Below are positions 4,760 to 12,847 of a stretch of DNA of 55,884 nucleotides, piece after piece (position 1 is the first letter of the stretch; every line of letters starts with the position of its first letter). The notes beneath the pieces are model-generated. The model saw only the letters and a program-made list of their open reading frames with translations, did no database searches and was not told the DNA's origin. The DNA is from Treponema sp. (lineage in GTDB: Bacteria > Spirochaetota > Spirochaetia > Treponematales > Treponemataceae), in contig JAFLSR010000003.1 in the NCBI GenBank assembly GCA_022510845.1, positions 1 through 55,884 on the forward strand. Reading direction: 5' to 3'. A program made the translations under genes and the position numbers.

Positions 4760-7700
4760 TTATTGGTGCTGAATAAGACCATAATTCCCGCCGCCAGGCA
4801 CAATTTTGTAGGCCGCATCCGAAAGCGCGAACTTGTCGCAAATGGCTTGCGTAATTGTTACGCCACTTGCGCTCAAAACTTGTCTGCCTGCCACATAACT
4901 TGCGGGCGTAATCTTGGCATGGATTCCGTCAGTAAGCTCGCCTGTAACTGTGATTGTGGGTATCTTATCCGAATCATAAACATGAAGATAGACATCGTTG
5001 CCCTGCGCCACTGTCGCACTGCCACTCATATTGAACATGGCGTAGGGAGAAACGTGTACGCCCGCACCTTTGTCGGCCGTTTCGTTGCTTTTTATCGTGC
5101 CGCCTTCCATCGTGAATATGCCCTGCGCGTCCGCACCCGTACCATTTTTAGCGCGATAAACATACACGCCGCCACCGCCCGCAGTGTCGCCTGTGTTCTT
5201 GGATACGTTTCCACTGATTTCGCCACCGCTCATTGTGAACGCGCCGTTGCTTGCAACATACACGCCGCCGCCATCACCTGTGCTTGTGTTGCCGTTGATG
5301 GCGCTATTGCCGCTCATCGTGAGCGTGCCTCTGTTAATATGAACGCCGCCGCCAGCTCTTGCGGAAGTGTTGCTACTGATTGTGGCAGAGCCGCTCATTG
5401 CGAACGTGCTGCCTGCAACATACACGCCACCAGCATCTCCTGTGGAAATGTTGCTGCTTATTGTAGCAGAGCCGCTCATTGTAACCGTACCATCCGAAGA
5501 AACGCCACCGCCGTATTCCGCCTGGTTTCCGCTTATCGTGCCGCCTTCCATCGTGAATGAGCCAGTATCATTTACCACCGTGCCGTGATATATATAAACG
5601 CCGCCGCCGTAGTTGTTGCCCTTGTTGTTTTTGATTTCGCCATCTTTCATCGTGAATGAGCCGGTCGCGATGAAGACTCCGCCGCCACCGCCACCGCTGT
5701 TCGAGCCTGCCGTGTTGTAACTGATTTCGCCATCGTCCATCTTGAATTTGGCAGAAGTAGAAGCAAGATACACGCCGCCGCCGTAAGTGGTGGCTGTGTT
5801 TGCCGCGCCGCTTCCGCCGATTGTGCCGCCAGTCATATTGAGCGTGCCGTTTGCGACATACACGCCGCCGCCGTGCTGCGCTGAATTCTTTGCGATAGTT
5901 CCGGCTTCTATATTGAATGTGTCCTTAGCAGCGGAAAGATATACGCCGCCGCCCGAAGTTTTTACCGTATTGCCGCTGATTTCGCCGCTTTCCATTGTGA
6001 ATGTTGCGCCACTTCTAGTAGCAAGTCCACCACCAACGCCATCGTCTGCGACTGCTTTGTTTTGATTGATATGGCTGCTTTTCATCGTAACATTTCCAGC
6101 AGCCATATACACACCGCCGCCGCCATCTGCGGTTGCATTGTTTTCGGAAATGGTGCAGCCTTCCATTGTGAATGTGGTGCTGTCAATATAAATTCCGCCG
6201 CCTGCCCCCGCGGTGTTGGTAGTGATTGTACAGCCATTCATCGCGAACGTGCCATGTTCGACACATACGAAGATGCCGCCACCGCCAAAGCCTGCTTCGT
6301 TTTCTGTGATGTTCAAACTTTTCAAAGTGACAGCGGCAGTGCTATCGCCGTTTTCAATGCAGATTGCGCCGCCCACCCTTGTAGCAATATTTTTGTCGAG
6401 CGCGACACCCTTCATCGAAAGCGCGCTTTTTTCAACATATATTCCGCCGCCGTCAATAAGGTCATCATCACTGACAGGAGTGCCCGTGGTTTTGTTTTCG
6501 GAAATCTTTCCGCCTTCTATTGTGAGCGTGCCGCTTTCAACAAAAATGCCGCCGCCTTGTTTCTCGGCTTTGTTCCCTGTAAAATTGCAACCTTCGAGCG
6601 TGAATTTTCCCTTTGCAAAATACGCGCCGCCGCCATAGTATGCGGTGCTGTCTTTCACTTCGCAGCCTGTCATCGTAACAGTGCCGGCTAAAATCTCTGC
6701 CGCGCCGCCGCTACTGTCGTTTGCCGCGCCGTTCGTTAGGACAAGGTTTTCTAATGTGAGTTCAAGTCCGCTTAAAGAGGCGGGCACGTAGAGCACGCGC
6801 TTTGAGCCGCCTGCGTGAAGCGTGGCTGTGGCTTCTCCGGGGAAAGGCTGTATCGTAAGATGGAGCGGATTTTTAAAGCCCGAAAAGTCTGCCATTCCAT
6901 AGCCTGGCATACCATTCGACGAGATGTGACCGTGTACATAAATCGTGAATTCGCTTGTTCCGTCATTTAAATCTTTTAGCGTTTTGATGGCTTTTTCCAT
7001 CGTCTTAAAGGGCTGTTCTTTTGTGCCAAGATAGGTGTCGCTGCCACTTTCGCTTACGTACAAATCAGTTTGCGTTTTGCCGAGAATGCCTGAGTTGGAG
7101 TTGTCAAGAAGGATTATCCATTCCGTGTCGTCGTTTTGCGGCTTTACGGCGAATTGGTCACAAATTTCTTGCGTTAATGTTACACCCTCGCCTGCGGTCA
7201 GGATTTCCCTGCCCTCTTTGTAAGTAGATGGCGTGATTGTGGCTACCGTGCCTGTGGCAGTAAGCGCGCTCGTTATTGTGATTGTGGCTGGAGTTTGATT
7301 CCAACTATCAAAACTATAAAGATAGATGTCATCGTCTTTTTCGAATTTTGCCGCGTCACCCATCTTGAATGCGCAACTGGGGTTGATGTATGCACCATTC
7401 CCGTTGTTTGTGGCAGTGTTTTCGCTGAATGTTCCTCCACTTATTAAAAATTCACTATAACCACCCAAAAGAATTCCGCCACCATCTCCTGTTGTTGTAT
7501 TTTTGGAAACTATGCCCCCCTGCATAGTGAATATACCACCTGATGATGAAGAAATAAGACGAAAAACATAAATTCCTCCGCCACCAATATTGAGCAAAGT
7601 AGAACTTCCCTTGGCTTCGTTTTCGGTGATTGTGCCGTCTTTCATTGTGAAAACGCCGTTATAAATATAAACGCCGCCACCATTAAGGCTCGTCGTGTTC

Positions 7701-9136
7701 CCGGAAATCGTGCCGTTTTCCATTGTGAATGTGCCGTAAGTATCATCACTGGTCACTCCACCGCCAACATACACGCCGCCGCCGTTTCCCGCAGTCGATG
7801 TGTTTCCGCTGATGGTGCTGTTGCCGCTCATAGTGAACTTGCCGCCGCTAGCAACATAGACCGCGCCGCCGTTCGCCGTGACGGAGTTTCCGAAGATTTT
7901 CACATCCGAAATACTCGCCGTGCCGCCATCAACATAAATCGCGCCGCCGCTTTCGTTCTTTGTGTTGCCGCTGATTTCGCAGCCAATCATATCCAATGCG
8001 CCGGCCACGTGGAAACTCATTTTTTGGAACTTTATGTCCTTCACGGTCAATTCGCTTGTTCCCAACACGCTGAATCGCCGCTCCAAACTTTCTATCGTGC
8101 GGGCTGTGCCGTCCGCGCTCGCAACCGTGAGTTTTTTTCCGCTTTGCAGTTCGAGGAACGCGCCGTCCGCAACATTTGTCTGCAAGAAAATCCTGAAACC
8201 ATCGGCAGGCTCAACGGAAGCATTGTTCACCATTTCCACGGCGCGGTAGAATGTTTTCAATGGGTCGAAGCGCGTTCCAGAGTTGCTGTCGTTGCCGGTA
8301 CTGGCGTTCACATAAAGCGTGGTGTTTTCGAATTCTTTAAGCAGGTCTGCCGTCAGAACAATGTCGCCGCCCGAAATGTAAGCCGCGTTTCCAACGAATT
8401 TGTCTGTGCACAAGTTGGCGTAAACTTGCACTTTTTGATTTATGAGATAAACGAGATTGGCAAAGTCGCCGTAGAAATTTATCGTGAGCGTGTATGTTCC
8501 CAAATCCTTAAAGATGCGTTTGATTTTAAATGTGCCCGCCGTCAATTCTTCTTCGGTGATTTTGACTACTATTTTGTTTTCGCCTTTGGACAAAATGTAT
8601 TCCACCGCCGTGATTTTGCTGCTTGCGGGGGGAGGGAACGAAACCGAAAGCGAAACTTCGCCTATGCCGTCATCGGGATTGGTGGAATAGCCAAGCGTGA
8701 ATTTCAAATCCACTTGTGAATTTGCGGCGTTCAACGTAACTTTTTTTGTTTCCGAATAAATTACCTTTCCCGTGCTCAAACCTTGCGCCGTAACATTCCA
8801 AGTGCCATAAGGAAGTTGTATAGAAAATTTTTTCGTTGCCTGATTTACGTTCGCTTCGATTATGGTCAAACCATTTTCGCTTTGCGCGAAAACCCTGTAG
8901 GAATCGGGCGTGTTTTTGTCGGGGTCGGGCATGGCGGTGCGCGCGCTCGCGGAATTCGCGGAAGGCACGGAGCCGGTTACAATTCCGTAGCCTTCTTTCG
9001 CCCTGATTTGTGTAACCGCCTCATTGTTCGGGGAATTGGAAGAAAAAAGATTGGTGCAGCCGCCGCCCAAAGAAAGCGCGGCAAAGAACGCGCCAAACGC
9101 AATGAGAAAATTCAATTTGCGAAAACTCGAAAGCAT
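4760..9136 (-). CDS. Giant beta-helix lipoprotein with Chlamydia-type polymorphic repeats
   Basis: 1458 residues. The signal sequence MLSSFRKLNFLIAFGAFFAA ends at a relaxed spirochaetal lipobox LGGGC (Cys27). After an N-terminal beta-sandwich region (about 45-275) come two right-handed beta-helix modules. They open with LYVNASTGNDSNSG and DLYVSESGSDTYLG and consist of dozens of GGGVYV / FTMEGGTISGN repeats. Each ends in a similar cap: GREILTAGEGVTLTQEICDQ and GRQVLSASGVTITQAICDKF. Proteins of this kind are exported and surface-associated, often adhesins, but no ligand can be predicted. It is the last gene of the envelope operon, 33 bp after the preceding lipoprotein. The repeats are so alike that recombinational size variation is likely. 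Confidence 0.85.
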   Translation of the reverse strand: MLSSFRKLNFLIAFGAFFAALSLGGGCTNLFSSNSPNNEAVTQIRAKEGYGIVTGSVPSANSASARTAMPDPDKNTPDSYRVFAQSENGLTIIEANVNQATKKFSIQLPYGTWNVTAQGLSTGKVIYSETKKVTLNAANSQVDLKFTLGYSTNPDDGIGEVSLSVSFPPPASSKITAVEYILSKGENKIVVKITEEELTAGTFKIKRIFKDLGTYTLTINFYGDFANLVYLINQKVQVYANLCTDKFVGNAAYISGGDIVLTADLLKEFENTTLYVNASTGNDSNSGTRFDPLKTFYRAVEMVNNASVEPADGFRIFLQTNVADGAFLELQSGKKLTVASADGTARTIESLERRFSVLGTSELTVKDIKFQKMSFHVAGALDMIGCEISGNTKNESGGAIYVDGGTASISDVKIFGNSVTANGGAVYVASGGKFTMSGNSTISGNTSTAGNGGGVYVGGGVTSDDTYGTFTMENGTISGNTTSLNGGGVYIYNGVFTMKDGTITENEAKGSSTLLNIGGGGIYVFRLISSSSGGIFTMQGGIVSKNTTTGDGGGILLGGYSEFLISGGTFSENTATNNGNGAYINPSCAFKMGDAAKFEKDDDIYLYSFDSWNQTPATITITSALTATGTVATITPSTYKEGREILTAGEGVTLTQEICDQFAVKPQNDDTEWIILLDNSNSGILGKTQTDLYVSESGSDTYLGTKEQPFKTMEKAIKTLKDLNDGTSEFTIYVHGHISSNGMPGYGMADFSGFKNPLHLTIQPFPGEATATLHAGGSKRVLYVPASLSGLELTLENLVLTNGAANDSSGGAAEILAGTVTMTGCEVKDSTAYYGGGAYFAKGKFTLEGCNFTGNKAEKQGGGIFVESGTLTIEGGKISENKTTGTPVSDDDLIDGGGIYVEKSALSMKGVALDKNIATRVGGAICIENGDSTAAVTLKSLNITENEAGFGGGGIFVCVEHGTFAMNGCTITTNTAGAGGGIYIDSTTFTMEGCTISENNATADGGGGVYMAAGNVTMKSSHINQNKAVADDGVGGGLATRSGATFTMESGEISGNTVKTSGGGVYLSAAKDTFNIEAGTIAKNSAQHGGGVYVANGTLNMTGGTIGGSGAANTATTYGGGVYLASTSAKFKMDDGEISYNTAGSNSGGGGGGVFIATGSFTMKDGEIKNNKGNNYGGGVYIYHGTVVNDTGSFTMEGGTISGNQAEYGGGVSSDGTVTMSGSATISSNISTGDAGGVYVAGSTFAMSGSATISSNTSARAGGGVHINRGTLTMSGNSAINGNTSTGDGGGVYVASNGAFTMSGGEISGNVSKNTGDTAGGGGVYVYRAKNGTGADAQGIFTMEGGTIKSNETADKGAGVHVSPYAMFNMSGSATVAQGNDVYLHVYDSDKIPTITVTGELTDGIHAKITPASYVAGRQVLSASGVTITQAICDKFALSDAAYKIVPGGGNYGLIQHQ

Positions 9137-9169
9137 TCTGTTCCTTACAATAATTCCTTGCCCCGTATT

Positions 9170-11365
9170 TTAAGGTTGCGATGTTATCGTGTAATCCAAT
9201 TCATCGTCGGCAGATTGCCCGTTCTTATACGTTCCTTCAATAGTTATTCTATATATTCCTGCATCATTGACACCAAGACTGAATGGGTTCTCAGTCTTGA
9301 GATTACCCCCTTTAATGTAATGACCAGTGTAATACGTAATCTTTGCTGTCAAAGTAGTGAAATCACTAATATTAAGCAGGGTGCCATCGCCGAATGCGTA
9401 AATCTGTATGTTTGTTCCATTACCACTATCCGTGCCTTTAGTGCTGTCAGTGTTGCTAAACGAGAATACAATCTTCATATTCGGAGAGGTATCTATGTCA
9501 CCGCCGCCGTTTATAGTGAGCACCACTTCGCCACTGGAAACCATTGGTTCATAGTATTCATCGCATTGGAACTGGGTTTTCAAATCGGTGGCTTTGTAAC
9601 CCGCAGTGCCGTAGCCAGTTGTGATTGTTATCATTTTAGTGTCATCGGGTTTTTCTTCGGTGAAAACGCCGATTTGCGAGCCAGTAAGCGAGCCTGCCGT
9701 TATATTGATTGTTTTTCCTTCAGGCAGGTATACATTTTTTGCCTTGCCCGAAGATGTGTTTCCTGTAATTTTCACATTGCCAGGGGCTTTCAAAGTGAGC
9801 GTGCCTTCCACCACCACCGCGCCAGAAGTGGTGTCCATTCCAGTTACCGTAACATTTCCCAAAGAAAGCGAGCCTGTGCTTGCGATATTTATTCCGCTTG
9901 CGATAGAAGTGGAAGACGCTTGCGATAGAGTAATCGCGTTCATTTCCACATCGCCGCTTATCGCAAATGCAGTGTCGCTGCTTGCAAGGCTTGCCGTAAG
10001 AGTAACGCGGCTTCCTTTTGTTCCGCCTGCGGCACCCTGCAAAAGCAAGTTTTTGGAAAGCGTTACAGGCGAGTTTATCGCAAGGTTGCTCAAAATAAAA
10101 ATCTTTGGTGTGCTGCCGGCTGCTAGAGTGCCGAACGAATCTTGCGCCTTTGTAATTGTGGCAAACGGATTGGATTTTGAACCGTCGCCGCTTGTATCGT
10201 TGCCGCTCGCGCTCACAAAGAAAATGCTCGGCGTTACAGTGATGTCTTGCGTGAATTCTTCGGAATCTTCAAATCCTGCCGCCTTCGCAACAGCCGAAAC
10301 GCTGAATTCGCCCGCCGGCAATTTTATCGCAAGCGGTGACGCGCCGCTTCCCGAATAAGTGTGCGAGCCGCCTGATGTTTGCGAAACAGTGTAATGTATT
10401 GTTCCCGCGTCTGCCCGCAAAATATAAGTTGCCATTCCATCGCTTTCGTCTTGTGCAAGCGTGATGGACGGGTCATCGTTTCCGGGCGTGGTGTGATAAG
10501 GCGGCGAAAGTTGTGCGCCATGCGAAGGATTAAGCGTGTATGTTTGGGAAGTCAAGCCGAGTTCATCCTGCAAAGTAAAATGAACTGCAAATGCCGCGCG
10601 GTTTTTTATGTTGATGTTGGTGGTGATGTAGCAGTTCGCGCCTGCCGGGGCGGAAGGACCATTATCCCAAGTTTTTTCCATATTTGCCGGCGCAGTGGAA
10701 GAAATTGTCCAACCGGCGCTTGAATTTCCATTAGAAATGGGCAGAGAAAAAGTGTGCGTTTGTCCAAGCGCGGAAACAATCAGATATTTGTCGTCATCTT
10801 TTAGCGTGGGCAATTTTATCGCAAGCACAAGAGTTTCATCGGGAATCTTTTGCCCCACGGCGGCTTCAACTGCTTTGGGGGGGGTGTTGCATCGCAAGGC
10901 GATTGTGTGCTGGCTTTGTATGCGCTCTTCTTCGCCAAAGTCCGCGCGATAAAGAATTACCGTGGGCGAAATATTGCACTGCTCACTTTTTCCGTCAATT
11001 GCATCGAGGTCGCTTCCCGAAATTTTCAATGAAAAAGTGCTTCTCAAAAAAAATACATCTTCGGGGAAGTCGGGGGTGAAGTCTATCGACAAAGGCAGTA
11101 CTATCGCGCGTAGCCTGTGATTGCCGGGATTATCTATCGTGTAAGTTATTGTGAGGTCGCCGTCCGAACCGACATTCAGCCAGCCGCCTTGCTGGGTCTG
11201 CGTGCCCCCGCGAATATCCACGTTTGCCACGGTCGCGATGCTTCCGTAGTCTTCCAAAAAACTTCCAGGGGTTTCTTGCAATAAGTTGCAGGCGGAAAAA
11301 ATCACCGCGCAAAAGGGCAAAATGGAGAGGAAAACATTTTTTAGCGAAAAAATTCTTTTTCTCAA
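9170..11365 (-). CDS. Large lipoprotein with DUF1565-like parallel beta-helix
   Basis: 731 residues from a TTG at 11365 that overlaps the upstream stop (TTGA), preceded by GGGGTG. A longer frame upstream lies inside the preceding gene. The signal sequence KRIFSLKNVFLSILPFCAVI ends in lipobox FSAC. The first half has beta-sandwich segments and a chitobiase-C-like stretch (AGTIHYTVSQTSGG...LPAGEFSVSAVAKAAGF). The second half opens IFFVSASGNDTSGDGSKSNP, the same opener as the neighbouring giant lipoprotein, followed by beta-helix strands. Role unknown; probably displayed on the outer membrane together with its neighbour. Confidence 0.8.
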   Translation of the reverse strand: MRKRIFSLKNVFLSILPFCAVIFSACNLLQETPGSFLEDYGSIATVANVDIRGGTQTQQGGWLNVGSDGDLTITYTIDNPGNHRLRAIVLPLSIDFTPDFPEDVFFLRSTFSLKISGSDLDAIDGKSEQCNISPTVILYRADFGEEERIQSQHTIALRCNTPPKAVEAAVGQKIPDETLVLAIKLPTLKDDDKYLIVSALGQTHTFSLPISNGNSSAGWTISSTAPANMEKTWDNGPSAPAGANCYITTNINIKNRAAFAVHFTLQDELGLTSQTYTLNPSHGAQLSPPYHTTPGNDDPSITLAQDESDGMATYILRADAGTIHYTVSQTSGGSHTYSGSGASPLAIKLPAGEFSVSAVAKAAGFEDSEEFTQDITVTPSIFFVSASGNDTSGDGSKSNPFATITKAQDSFGTLAAGSTPKIFILSNLAINSPVTLSKNLLLQGAAGGTKGSRVTLTASLASSDTAFAISGDVEMNAITLSQASSTSIASGINIASTGSLSLGNVTVTGMDTTSGAVVVEGTLTLKAPGNVKITGNTSSGKAKNVYLPEGKTINITAGSLTGSQIGVFTEEKPDDTKMITITTGYGTAGYKATDLKTQFQCDEYYEPMVSSGEVVLTINGGGDIDTSPNMKIVFSFSNTDSTKGTDSGNGTNIQIYAFGDGTLLNISDFTTLTAKITYYTGHYIKGGNLKTENPFSLGVNDAGIYRITIEGTYKNGQSADDELDYTITSQP

Positions 11366-12810
11366 AATTTCACCCCAAATGAAATTTGCGGAGAAAGAGT
11401 TCCGCAAGACATATCTTTGAATTTCACATGGATAAAATCCGCACCCGCCGCAACAAAAAAATGTTTCGCTTTCCCAGGATGATATTGTAGCATAAAACCG
11501 CCGCCGAATGCAAGTCCCATAGCATCCAGGCTCGGGCTTGTAAACGGCGCTGTGGTGTAATCGAACTTCGTGTCGAAGAGCGTTGCCACGCCCGCCAATC
11601 CGTGCAATTCCAAAATCAGTTTTTGCGGAATTATGTGCCCTTGATAAAGCAAGTTGAGCATTCCTGTCAAATAGTTTCCGCTCAAATCATAATATTCTGT
11701 GTTCATCGGAAGGCGCGTATAATTCGCCTTTACGCCCACGCCAAAATGCATTTTGTTTTTAACCAAAAAAATCAATGAAATGTCCGCGCCCGCATTCAAA
11801 AAAGTGATTTTGGAATCCATGTATTTTTCCAATGTGCCGTCATAAAACAAAATGGGCAGGAAATACGCCGCGTTAAGTTGAACGGTTTCAAACGCCAAGA
11901 ACTTTATCTTTGCGTAAAATGTTTCGGAAGTGGCGGAAAAATCGCCGGGATTGTTCGCAGAAATTTTGTAGCCGCCCTCTTGGAATTTTTCCAAGTCAAA
12001 TTGGACTCGCGCCGTTTTTCCGTCCGCCGAAACTTCCAAGATTTTTCCTTGCGCGATTTCCTGTTCCGCGCCTTCGCCGTCCACCGCAAGCAATGAAAAA
12101 AGAGTCAGCGGCAAAAAATTTTCGCCGTGCAACGAAAAAATGCCGTCCTGATTTTTTTCGGTATCAACAAATATTTTTTTTGGCAAAACCGAATTTATTT
12201 TTGGAATGCTTGCTTTCAAAATCGTAAATCTTTCCCATTCGGATTTTCTTTCCCTTTCCAACAAATTTGCCGCCTGAACTCGAAAGCGGTAGTTGCCTGA
12301 TTCGAGCGAAACTTCGATGAAATTTTGCGAAACGGTTTCTTTTAAAATTGTGGTCCAAGCCTCATTGGAATTAGTTGAAACAGAATTTATTTGCCCGATG
12401 AATTTTTGGATTTCCACTTCGTAATGTTCCACATTCGGGATTGCCTGCCAACTCAAGTTTTGCACGAATTTTATTCTTTGCCGCGAATCTTTTTCGATGT
12501 GATAATTTTTTTGAAGGTCATCGGCGGTCGCTTCGCTGGATTTTTTTTGCGCGGAAATTTTGAGTTTGGAATTTTTTTTGGATTCGGAATTCTTTTCGCC
12601 TAAAGAATCGGTTTCTGTGTTAGAAACAAAATCCAAAATTTCTTCGATGTTTTGGAAAGATTTTTTTTCAATCTCGACTTCTTCGATTTCTTCGGCATTT
12701 TGGGCGATGTCTTTTTCGGCTTCTGCTTCCTGAATTTCCTGCGCATAAATTTTTTGCGCAAAAAAATTCGCCGTGAGAAAAAGCATTGCCAAAAAAAATC
12801 TTTTCATCAT
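11362..12810 (-). CDS. FN3-like domain plus outer-membrane beta-barrel protein
   Basis: 482 residues. The signal peptide MKRFFLAMLFLTANFFAQKI is followed by an acidic, low-complexity linker (EIEEVEIEKK, about 25-95). Then come an FN3-like domain (LSWQAIPNVEHYEVEIQKFI, about 110-200), an IPT/TIG-like sheet (about 205-320) and a C-terminal barrel of about 160 residues. The protein ends SPQISFGVKF with the terminal phenylalanine typical of BAM-assembled outer-membrane proteins. It sits 37 bp after the FecR protein and overlaps the next lipoprotein gene by four bases. It may anchor or export the lipoproteins encoded downstream; that is inference. Confidence 0.75.
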   Translation of the reverse strand: MMKRFFLAMLFLTANFFAQKIYAQEIQEAEAEKDIAQNAEEIEEVEIEKKSFQNIEEILDFVSNTETDSLGEKNSESKKNSKLKISAQKKSSEATADDLQKNYHIEKDSRQRIKFVQNLSWQAIPNVEHYEVEIQKFIGQINSVSTNSNEAWTTILKETVSQNFIEVSLESGNYRFRVQAANLLERERKSEWERFTILKASIPKINSVLPKKIFVDTEKNQDGIFSLHGENFLPLTLFSLLAVDGEGAEQEIAQGKILEVSADGKTARVQFDLEKFQEGGYKISANNPGDFSATSETFYAKIKFLAFETVQLNAAYFLPILFYDGTLEKYMDSKITFLNAGADISLIFLVKNKMHFGVGVKANYTRLPMNTEYYDLSGNYLTGMLNLLYQGHIIPQKLILELHGLAGVATLFDTKFDYTTAPFTSPSLDAMGLAFGGGFMLQYHPGKAKHFFVAAGADFIHVKFKDMSCGTLSPQISFGVKF

Positions 12811-12847
12811 TTTTAAATATTTTCAAAATTTCATAGAAAGTCCGAAA

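Noticed and set aside
4763..8719. Long open frames on the plus strand opposite the beta-helix lipoprotein
   Set aside because: They mirror the repeated Gly-rich codons of the real gene, share no homology, and lack ribosome sites.
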